From Chloroflexia bacterium (lineage in GTDB: Bacteria; Chloroflexota; Chloroflexia; Thermomicrobiales; JALYUS01): 31,181 nt of DNA. This document shows positions 23,801 through 29,749 of this stretch, piece after piece. Where the stretch lies: contig JAICIL010000008.1 of assembly GCA_025924435.1 (NCBI GenBank), positions 1 through 31,181 on the forward strand, read 5' to 3'. The position numbers and the translations under genes were made by a program. Below the pieces are notes generated by a model. The model worked only from the letters and a program-made list of their open reading frames with translations, made no database searches and was not told the DNA's origin. Each line of letters opens with the position of its first letter. Within the stretch, counting starts at the first letter, position 1.

Positions 23801-24661
23801 ATGGCGATTCGGTTGATTGCGCTCGATGTGGACGGCACGCTGCTGACTTCCGCCGGGGAGGTCTCGCCCGGCGTGCGCGCGGCGATCCGGGAGGCGGCGG
23901 CGCGGGGCGTCCACGTCACGCTCGCGACGGGCCGGCGGCTCTACGCGGCGCGCGTCTACGCGGAGATGCTCGGCTTCCGCCTGCCGCTCATCCTCCACGG
24001 CGGCGCGGTGATCCAGGAATCGGCCACCGGCGCGGTGCTCTACGAGGACGCGATCCCGCCCGATGTGCTCCGCGAAGCGGTCGCGATCGGCCGCGCGCAC
24101 GGCTATCAGCCCGTCCTTCTGGAAAGCCCGGCGCACGGCGGGCGGCTCTACACCGGCCCGGAAGCGGCGGACAACCGGGCGACGCGCGAGTACCTCATCA
24201 CGCGGGACGGGCTGGCGCGCACCGATGGCGACACGCTGCCGACGCTCGGCAACATCCTCAGCATCGCGCTGTTCGACGACGAATTGCCGCCCCTCCTGAC
24301 GCTCCGCGAGGCGCTGGTGGCCGCGCTCGGCGAGCGGATCGGCAACCTGATTGACCGGCCTGTCTCCGCGACCGCGAGCATCAAGACCTTCGCGCTCGAC
24401 CTCTTCAACGCGGGCTGCGGCAAGGCCAAGGCGCTCGCCCACCTCGCCGCACAGGAAGGGATCGCGCTCGCGGAGACGATGGTCGTCGGCGATTACCTGA
24501 ACGACCTCGAAATGCTCGTCGCCGTGCGCGACGGTGGCGGCATCGCCGTCGCGATGGGCAACGCCGAACCGGAACTGAAAGCCGTCGCCACCGCCGTTGT
24601 CGCCACCAACGACGCCGACGGCGTGGCCGAAGCGATCCACCGCTTCGTCCTTCAAACATGA
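23801..24661 (+). CDS. HAD superfamily hydrolase, Cof type
   Basis: This is a 286-residue cytosolic phosphatase of the Cof/YbiV type with a C2 cap. Motif I is ALDVDGTLL with D9 and D11, motif II is TLATGRR near residue 45, the motif III Lys lies in NAGCGKAKAL, and motif IV is VGDYLNDLEML near 230. Such enzymes dephosphorylate sugar phosphates or flavin and PLP precursors; the substrate is unknown. ATG 23801 follows an AAAGGCGGGGAG ribosome site; the open frame continues upstream only through the repeat. The gene stands alone between two copies of the AAACCGGGGAGAACCGC palindrome. Confidence 0.87.
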   Translation: MAIRLIALDVDGTLLTSAGEVSPGVRAAIREAAARGVHVTLATGRRLYAARVYAEMLGFRLPLILHGGAVIQESATGAVLYEDAIPPDVLREAVAIGRAHGYQPVLLESPAHGGRLYTGPEAADNRATREYLITRDGLARTDGDTLPTLGNILSIALFDDELPPLLTLREALVAALGERIGNLIDRPVSATASIKTFALDLFNAGCGKAKALAHLAAQEGIALAETMVVGDYLNDLEMLVAVRDGGGIAVAMGNAEPELKAVATAVVATNDADGVAEAIHRFVLQT

Positions 24662-24675
24662 TAAAGGCCGGGGAG

Positions 24676-24817
24676 AAACCGGGGAGAACCGCAGAGGCGC
24701 AGAGAGCGCAGAGGACGCGGAGGGAAGAGGAATATTTTGAATGCGTCTCTCGAATCTCTTTTGGTATTTCTCTGTGATCTCTGTGTCCTCTGCGCTCTCT
24801 GCGGTTCTCCCCGGTTT
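24676..24817. repeat. AAACCGGGGAGAACCGC inverted repeat, copy 2
   Basis: The arms at about 24676-24722 and 24770-24817 pair over more than 40 bp with few mismatches. The outer end is the same AAACCGGGGAGAACCGC as copy 1, followed by tandem CGCAGAG-type 8-9 mers. The loop is AT-richer. It lies between the two HAD genes. Confidence 0.88.
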
Positions 24818-24836
24818 GTCGCTTTCTGGAGGAGCC

Positions 24837-25535
24837 ATGATTCGCGGGTTGATCTTCGATTTCGACGGGCTGATTTTGGACACCGAACTGCCGGACTTCG
24901 AGAGTTGGCAGGAGATGTTCGTGGAGCATGGCGCGTCGCTGCCGCTCTCGGCGTGGGCGCCGCTGATCGGCACCGCGTCGTCATTCGACCTCTACGACTA
25001 TCTGGAGCAGCAGGCGGGTCGCACGATTGATCGCGCGGATGTGCGCGAAAGGCGGCGGCGGCGATTCCACGAGCGGGTGATCGAACAACGCATCCTACCG
25101 GGCGTCGAGGAGTGCATCGGGGAGGCGAAACGGCGCGGGCTGAAGATCGGGCTGGCGTCGGCGTCATCGCCGGATTGGGTGCTGGGGCATCTCGCGCGGC
25201 TCGGTCTGCATGTCCATTTCGATGCGGTGAAGACATCGGCGGATGTTGAGCGCGTCAAGCCGGACCCGGCGTTATATCGCGCCGCGCTCGACGCGCTCGG
25301 GCTGGATGCGACCGAGGCGATCGCGCTCGAAGACTCCCCGAACGGCATCGCGGCGGCAAAGGCGGCGGGACTCTTCTGCGTCGCCATCCCGAACGCGATG
25401 ACGCGCGACCTCGACCTCCGCGCCGCCGATCTCCACCTCGCCTCGCTCGCCGATCTGCCCCTCGCGCAATTGCTGGAAATCGCGGAGAATCGGCCCATCG
25501 GAACCGAAGACACCACGCGAAAGGAAGCGCCATGA
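24837..25535 (+). CDS. HAD superfamily hydrolase, beta-phosphoglucomutase-like
   Basis: This 232-residue HAD enzyme has a small helical cap (subfamily I). Motif I is FDFDGLILDTE with D8 and D10, motif II is GLASASSPDWV near residue 105, the motif III Lys is in RVKPDPALY, and motif IV is ALEDSPNGIAAAKAAG near 165. Relatives are sugar-phosphate phosphatases and beta-phosphoglucomutases. ATG 24837 follows GGAGGA; the in-frame ATG at 24741 lies inside the upstream palindrome and has no ribosome site. Its stop overlaps the DinB-like gene (ATGA), so the two are translated together. Confidence 0.85.
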   Translation: MIRGLIFDFDGLILDTELPDFESWQEMFVEHGASLPLSAWAPLIGTASSFDLYDYLEQQAGRTIDRADVRERRRRRFHERVIEQRILPGVEECIGEAKRRGLKIGLASASSPDWVLGHLARLGLHVHFDAVKTSADVERVKPDPALYRAALDALGLDATEAIALEDSPNGIAAAKAAGLFCVAIPNAMTRDLDLRAADLHLASLADLPLAQLLEIAENRPIGTEDTTRKEAP

Positions 25536-26005
25536 CCGCCACGACCGCGCCGAACGCCGAAATCGTCGCCTTTGCCGACCCGCTGATCGCCGCCATCGAG
25601 CGAATTTTCGCCTGCCTCGACGGGCTGGATGCCGAGGGGTTGAACTGGCGCCCGCCCGCGCCGCTGACGAATAGCCTCTACGTTCTCGCCTTCCACACGA
25701 TGGGCAGCGCCGAAGCGGCGATCATCGGCGAATTGGCGGGCGAGCGCGTCGAGCGGGACCGCGACGCGGAGTTCCGCGCCTCCGGCGATTCGCGGGAGCC
25801 GCTCGACGCGCGGTGGCGCGCGCTCGAACCGCGCCTGCGCGGGGCGTTGAACGGTTTGACGGCGGCGGACATGGAGAAGACCGTCCACCATCGTCGCTTC
25901 GGCGCGATGAGCGGCCGCTCCTTCCTAATTCTCTCCACGCAGCACCCCGCCGAGCACGCCGGGCATGCGGAACTGACGCGCGATCTCTTCAAGGCATCGC
26001 GATAA
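25532..26005 (+). CDS. DinB-like (DUF664/DinB_2) metal-binding four-helix protein
   Basis: This 157-residue protein has the pattern of the DinB/YfiT-like four-helix-bundle superfamily: His55 in VLAFHTMGSAEAAIIGE, and H138 and H142 in STQHPAEHAGHAELTRD form the expected three-His metal site. Families with this fold include thiol-dependent S-transferases and many uncharacterised damage-responsive proteins. It begins inside the HAD stop (ATGA), indicating a two-gene unit. No exact function can be assigned. Confidence 0.78.
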   Translation: MTATTAPNAEIVAFADPLIAAIERIFACLDGLDAEGLNWRPPAPLTNSLYVLAFHTMGSAEAAIIGELAGERVERDRDAEFRASGDSREPLDARWRALEPRLRGALNGLTAADMEKTVHHRRFGAMSGRSFLILSTQHPAEHAGHAELTRDLFKASR

Positions 26006-26035
26006 TCGCGCACGTTCATCGCGCGCGGGTATGCT
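26006..26035 (+). promoter_or_regulatory. Candidate promoter of the cobalamin-regulated operon
   Basis: TCGCGC (26006-26011) and TATGCT (26030-26035) are spaced by 18 bp, just after the DinB-like stop. Transcription would begin near 26042, at the first base pairs of the riboswitch. Confidence 0.5.
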
Positions 26036-26043
26036 ATCCTGTC

Positions 26044-26232
26044 GGTGCATCCCGCCCCGGCGCGCACCGGATGCGCGTGGCCGGTCTTACCAACCCGATC
26101 TGTACAGGGAGCGGGCGCCTCATCGGAGGCGCGCAGGGGGAAGTCCGGTTCGAGTCCGGCGCTGTCCCGCAACGGTATCCGACGCTTCGCCGTCGTCAGC
26201 CCGACCACCCGCCGCTCCCCGGATTCGTCACC
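26044..26232 (+). promoter_or_regulatory. Cobalamin riboswitch (AdoCbl type)
   Basis: The region has the conserved cobalamin riboswitch core: GGGGGAAGTCCGGT (about 26136-26149), GCTGTCCCGCAAC (26161-26173), and the B12-box-like GTCAGCCCGACCACCCGCC (26195-26213). The closing stem P1 can be drawn between GGTGCATCC (26044-26052) and GGATTCGTCACC (26221-26232). It should bind adenosylcobalamin in the leader RNA and shut down the genes that follow. Only 8 nt after P1 stands GAAAGGAG, so control of translation is plausible. The first recognisable gene starts more than 200 nt later, with repeats in between. Confidence 0.93.
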
Positions 26233-26255
26233 CTTCGCGTGAAAGGAGACGGACG

Positions 26256-26273
26256 ATGGCGCCCGCGCCGTGA
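26256..26273 (+). other. Five-codon leader ORF directly behind the riboswitch
   Basis: ATG 26256 stands 7 nt after GAAAGGAG (26241-26248) and reads MAPAP before TGA at 26271-26273. This is where the start of a riboswitch-controlled gene is expected. It may be a leader peptide, or the remnant of a former first gene whose body has been replaced by repeats. No extension in another frame is recognisable. Confidence 0.4.
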
Positions 26274-26276
26274 TAC

Positions 26277-26312
26277 GTCCCTCGCCCGGTTCCGCAAGGA
26301 CCGGCGGGGGAC
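26277..26312 (+). promoter_or_regulatory. Hairpin downstream of the riboswitch, possible terminator
   Basis: GTCCCTCGCCCGGTTCC pairs with GGACCGGCGGGGGAC around a GCAA loop, with two bulges. It is followed by GCTCATTT, a weak T-tract. It could be part of the expression platform, but the poor T-run makes intrinsic termination uncertain. Confidence 0.4.
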
Positions 26313-26322
26313 GCTCATTTAA

Positions 26323-26440
26323 GTGCTGAGGACTGAGGGCCGGGCGCACTGCCGTGCGCCCCTACGTAACGGATTTCTCCCCTCTCCTTTGCTCTAAAGC
26401 AAAGGAGAGGGGGGTGCCCTTTGGGCAGTGGGGGGTGAGG
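26323..26440. repeat. Three stacked intergenic repeats between riboswitch and first gene
   Basis: In order: a CTGAGGACTGAGG fragment (about 26325-26337) of the GGACTGA family; the palindrome GGGCGCACTGCCGTGCGCCC (about 26342-26361); and a long hairpin CCCCTCTCCTTTGCT...AGCAAAGGAGAGGGG (about 26380-26412) with a G-rich tail ending GTGGGGGGTGAGG at 26440. The tail supplies the purine-rich ribosome site for the gene at 26446. Confidence 0.75.
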
Positions 26441-26445
26441 TTTCC

Positions 26446-27366
26446 ATGCGCACACGAATCGGGACGCTGCTGGCACTGCTGCTCGTCGCGCTCATGGTGG
26501 TGGCGAACGCGCCCGTCGCGGCGGCGGCGACGCCGGAGGCGGAGAACGCGCTGGCTTACCTGCGCGCGCAACAGAATACGGACGGCGGCTACCCCGGTCT
26601 CTCCGGCCCGGCGAGCGACCCGAGCGTCAGCGCGGACGCGGCGCTCGCCTTCGTCTCGTCGGGCGTTGCGCTCGGCGATGTGAAGAAGGGCGACAGCAGC
26701 CTGCTCGATTATCTCCATGCGAGCGCAAACGGCCTGAAGAGCGGCCCGGCGGCGAAGTTCCTGCTCGTCGCGGCGAATATCGGCGAGGACCCGGCCTCCT
26801 TCGGCGGCGCGAACCTCCTCACCCTGAGCGCCGCCGACAAGAGCGCGGACGGCATCTACGGCGGCTCGTACTTCATCCATGCCCTCGTCATCCTCGCGCA
26901 TGCCATCGCGGAATCTCCGGACGCGGCGAAGGCGCTCGATAACGGCGTCCTGCTCCGGGCGCAGCAGGTGGACGGCGGCTGGGGTTTCGACGCGAAGGGG
27001 GCGAGCGACACGAACACGACCGCGCTCGTCGTGCAGGCGCTCGTCGCCAGCGGGCAGGGCGGCGACGCGACGACGCGCGGCATGGCGTACATGGAGGGCA
27101 CGCTGCAACCGAGCAACCTCTATCCGTTCGACGCCAAGAGCGGCGACGGCGACGCGAACAGCACCGCCTACGTCCTGCAGGCGAAGATCGCCGCCCGCGC
27201 GAATCCGGATGAGATTACGCGGACGCGCGCCGCGCTCGTCGCCCTCCAGAATCCGAGCGGCGCGTTCCCCTTCCAGAAGGCCGCGCCGGACGACAATCTC
27301 CTCGCCACCATCCAGGCCATCCCCGCCATCAATGGCCGCGCCTTCCCCGCAATCGGACAGGGATGA
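26446..27366 (+). CDS. Secreted alpha/alpha-toroid protein, intrinsic-factor alpha-domain-like
   Basis: This 306-residue protein starts with a signal peptide (residues 1 to about 28, MRTRIGTLLALLLVALM... ending in AAA). The mature part is repeated helix pairs of the prenyltransferase/terpene-cyclase alpha/alpha-toroid type, seen in QQNTDGGYPGL and QQVDGGWGFDAKG followed by TNTTALVVQAL. Catalytic motifs of terpene cyclases (DXDD) are absent, so a binding role is more likely. The N-terminal domain of intrinsic factor and transcobalamin has this same alpha6/alpha6 fold. The cobalamin riboswitch upstream and the DUF4430 gene downstream support corrinoid capture. ATG 26446 follows GGGTGAGG 5 nt upstream, provided by a repeat; a GTG at 26428 would add six residues. 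Cobalamin binding is inference. Confidence 0.75.
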   Translation: MRTRIGTLLALLLVALMVVANAPVAAAATPEAENALAYLRAQQNTDGGYPGLSGPASDPSVSADAALAFVSSGVALGDVKKGDSSLLDYLHASANGLKSGPAAKFLLVAANIGEDPASFGGANLLTLSAADKSADGIYGGSYFIHALVILAHAIAESPDAAKALDNGVLLRAQQVDGGWGFDAKGASDTNTTALVVQALVASGQGGDATTRGMAYMEGTLQPSNLYPFDAKSGDGDANSTAYVLQAKIAARANPDEITRTRAALVALQNPSGAFPFQKAAPDDNLLATIQAIPAINGRAFPAIGQG

Positions 27367-27377
27367 GGACGAAACGA

Positions 27378-27518
27378 AGGAATGAGGACTGGGTATCCCT
27401 ACAGGAACTGAGGACTGAGCAGGGGAGGCGGCATGGCTCCGATGAAGACTGCAAGAGAGCACGCGCGGATAAGGACCTCAGTCCTCAGTTCCTGTAGGGA
27501 TACCCAGTCCTCATTCCT
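27378..27518. repeat. Perfect 42-bp inverted repeat around the DUF4430 start codon
   Basis: Bases 27378-27419 are the exact complement of 27477-27518, with a 57-nt loop. The arms include GGGTATCCCTACAGGAACTG and GGACTGAG units. The loop contains the ribosome site GGGGAGG (27422-27428) and both possible ATG codons (27433, 27442) of the DUF4430 gene, and the right arm is coding. Confidence 0.95.
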
Positions 27519-28320
27519 CATTTTCGATTGGAGCGGCCTGAAGGTCCTGCTCGCCGCGCTGCTCGTCCTCGTTGCACTGACCGGGGGCACGGGGACGGCG
27601 CAACCGGCGCGGGCGGCGGGGGCGGTCGGGATCGTCGTGCGACACGGCGACGGGCGCATCCTCTATGCCTATCTCCCGCTGGCGGGCGACCGGATGACGG
27701 GCGCGGAGGCGCTGCAAAAGTCGGGGCTGACGCTCAATGTCACGGCCGGTGGCGCGTACGGCACGGCGGTCTGCGCGATTGACGGCGAGGGGTGCGAGTC
27801 GCCGAAGGAGGACTGCTTCTGCAAATCCTACGGCAGCCCGTCATTCTACTGGCATTACTACCTGCGCGGCCCGGACGGCGCGTGGCGCAACGCCACCCTC
27901 GGCGCGGGGAGCCGCGTCCTCCGCGACGGCGATGTGGACGGTTGGTCGTGGACGAGCGGCGACAGCGACCTGCCGACCGTGACACCGGCGCAGATCGCGG
28001 CGGCGGTGCAATCCGCGAGCACGACGCCCACGCCACGCGCCGCTCCATCCGTGGCAGCGACCGAGCCGAGCGCGGCGACGCCGGTTGCCTCGCGCGCGAC
28101 CGCCACGGCGGGGGATCGGCCCCGCGTCGCCGCCATCGGGCCGAACGGGAGCACGACGCCGATCGTCGCGGCGGCGAAGTCTTCCGGCGCGGCGAAGGGC
28201 GGGGCCATCGGTTGGTTCGTCGCGGTCGCGGCGCTGATGCTCGCGCTGCTCGCACTCGCCCCACTCGGCGCGCGGCGGGCACGGCGACGGCGCGACACCA
28301 ATCCGTCGCGGGAACCGTGA
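27433..28320 (+). CDS. Membrane-anchored DUF4430 protein, transcobalamin C-terminal-domain-like
   Basis: This is a 295-residue surface protein. Residues 15-29 are translated from a palindrome arm. A signal-peptide-like helix spans about 36-58 (LKVLLAALLVLVALTGG). The DUF4430 domain covers about 60-180: MTGAEALQKSGL, the Cys-rich DGEGCESPKEDCFC, YWHYYLRGPDG and VLRDGDVDGWSW match the family pattern. A Thr/Ala/Pro-rich stalk, a C-terminal membrane helix (about 256-280) and an Arg-rich cytosolic tail follow. DUF4430 is the fold of the C-terminal half of transcobalamin and intrinsic factor, so this protein plausibly closes over a corrinoid held by its upstream partner. No in-frame ATG, GTG or TTG exists between 27445 and the end of the signal helix, so translation must start in the hairpin loop. 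Confidence 0.78.
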   Translation: MAPMKTAREHARIRTSVLSSCRDTQSSFLIFDWSGLKVLLAALLVLVALTGGTGTAQPARAAGAVGIVVRHGDGRILYAYLPLAGDRMTGAEALQKSGLTLNVTAGGAYGTAVCAIDGEGCESPKEDCFCKSYGSPSFYWHYYLRGPDGAWRNATLGAGSRVLRDGDVDGWSWTSGDSDLPTVTPAQIAAAVQSASTTPTPRAAPSVAATEPSAATPVASRATATAGDRPRVAAIGPNGSTTPIVAAAKSSGAAKGGAIGWFVAVAALMLALLALAPLGARRARRRRDTNPSREP

Positions 28321-28342
28321 CGGGGTGATGAAAGGACCGGCG

Positions 28343-29749
28343 ATGAGCGCGCGAATCGTCCTCGCGGGGAGCGCATCGAATGTCGGCAAGACGACGCTCG
28401 CCACCGGGATGATCGCCGCGTTCCGCCGTCGCGGGCTGGCGGTCCAGCCGTTCAAGGTCGGGCCGGACTACATTGACCCGCCCTACCACACCCACGCCGC
28501 CGGGCTGCCGAGCCGCAACCTCGATTCGTGGCTCGTCCCGCACGACCGGCTGCGCGCCTGCTTCGCGCACGCGGCCCGAAACGCGGACGTGGCGGTGATC
28601 GAAGGGATGATGGGCCTCTACGACGGCCAGGAGTATCGGGGCGAGGCGGGCAGCACGGCGGAGGTGGCGAAACTGCTCGATGCGCCGGTGGTCGTCATCC
28701 TCGATGTGTCGGCGCAGGCCCGGAGCGCCGCCGCGACCGCGCTCGGTTTCATGCGCCTGGACCCGGCGTTGCGCGTCGCGGGCTTCATCTGCAACCGCAC
28801 CGGCGGGCCGGGGCATGGTCGCGGCGTGAAGGAGTCGATTGAGGACGCGACCGGGCTGCCGGTGTTCGGCGGCGTGCCGCAGACCGATGCGGTCGCGATC
28901 CCGGAGCGCCATCTCGGCCTCACGCCGACCGGCGAGCGGGGCGACCTAGGGCCGCTCATCGGCGCGCTCGCCGACCTGATCGCCGAGCATTGCGACCTTG
29001 ATGCATTGCTTGCCCTCGCGCGGAGCGCTCCACCGCTCGCCGCCACGGCGGAGGATCCATCGGTCTTTGCGGAAATCGGAGCCGCCGATACGGAGGGCGA
29101 ACGCCCGGTGATCGCGGTCGCGCGGGATCGGGCGTTTTCGTTCTATTACGAGGACAACCTCGACCTCCTGCGCCTCGCCGGGGCGGCGATTGTGCCATTC
29201 AGCCCGCTCGAAGACGCGCGCCTGCCGGACGGCGCGGCGGGACTATACATCGGCGGCGGCTTCCCGGAGATGTACGCCGCCGAACTCGCGGCGAATGGCG
29301 CGCTCCGCCGGGAAATTCGCGACGCTGTGGCCACCGGGATGCCCTGCTACGCGGAGTGCGGGGGATTGATGTACCTGACCGAGTCGCTCACCGACGGCGC
29401 GGGCGAGCGGCATCCGATGGTCGGTCTCGTGCCGGGGCGCGCGGCGATGGGCGGGCGGTGGCCCCACATCGGGTACACGACCGTCCGCGCCCTCCGGGAT
29501 ACGCCGCTCCTGCGCGCGGGCGAGCAGGCACGCGGCCACGAATTCCATCACTCCACCTGGGAAGGCGTCCCGCCGGACATTCCGCACGCATTCATCGCAC
29601 AGGACGCCCGCGGCGGCACGCCGGCGGGGTATGCGCGCGGCAATCTCCTCGCCTCCTATATCCATCTCCATTTCTGGGGCATGCCCGCGCTCGCCGCGCG
29701 CTTTGTCGCGCGGTGCGGGGCATACGCCGAGAAGCGAGCGCCGCGATGA
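28343..29749 (+). CDS. cbiA: Cobyrinate a,c-diamide synthase (CbiA/CobB)
   Basis: This 468-residue glutamine-dependent enzyme amidates the a and c side chains of cobyrinate (or hydrogenobyrinate) using ATP. The N-terminal P-loop domain carries SASNVGKTTLATG (K16) and KVGPDYIDPPYH, and EGMMGLYDG near residue 85. The C-terminal class I glutaminase domain has IGGGFPEMYAAEL, nucleophile C339 in CYAECGGLMYL, and RGHEFHHSTWE near 395. ATG 28343 follows GAAAGGA with 6 nt spacing, 22 bases after the DUF4430 stop; GTG 28325 and ATG 28328 lack a ribosome site. It overlaps the ECF gene by ATGA. No other corrin-ring genes are nearby, so it may complete imported precursors or simply share B12 control. Confidence 0.92.
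   Translation: MSARIVLAGSASNVGKTTLATGMIAAFRRRGLAVQPFKVGPDYIDPPYHTHAAGLPSRNLDSWLVPHDRLRACFAHAARNADVAVIEGMMGLYDGQEYRGEAGSTAEVAKLLDAPVVVILDVSAQARSAAATALGFMRLDPALRVAGFICNRTGGPGHGRGVKESIEDATGLPVFGGVPQTDAVAIPERHLGLTPTGERGDLGPLIGALADLIAEHCDLDALLALARSAPPLAATAEDPSVFAEIGAADTEGERPVIAVARDRAFSFYYEDNLDLLRLAGAAIVPFSPLEDARLPDGAAGLYIGGGFPEMYAAELAANGALRREIRDAVATGMPCYAECGGLMYLTESLTDGAGERHPMVGLVPGRAAMGGRWPHIGYTTVRALRDTPLLRAGEQARGHEFHHSTWEGVPPDIPHAFIAQDARGGTPAGYARGNLLASYIHLHFWGMPALAARFVARCGAYAEKRAPR

Noticed and set aside
26446..27366. Squalene-hopene or other terpene cyclase
   Set aside because: It is much shorter than such cyclases, has a signal peptide and lacks the DXDD catalytic motif; only the toroid fold is shared.
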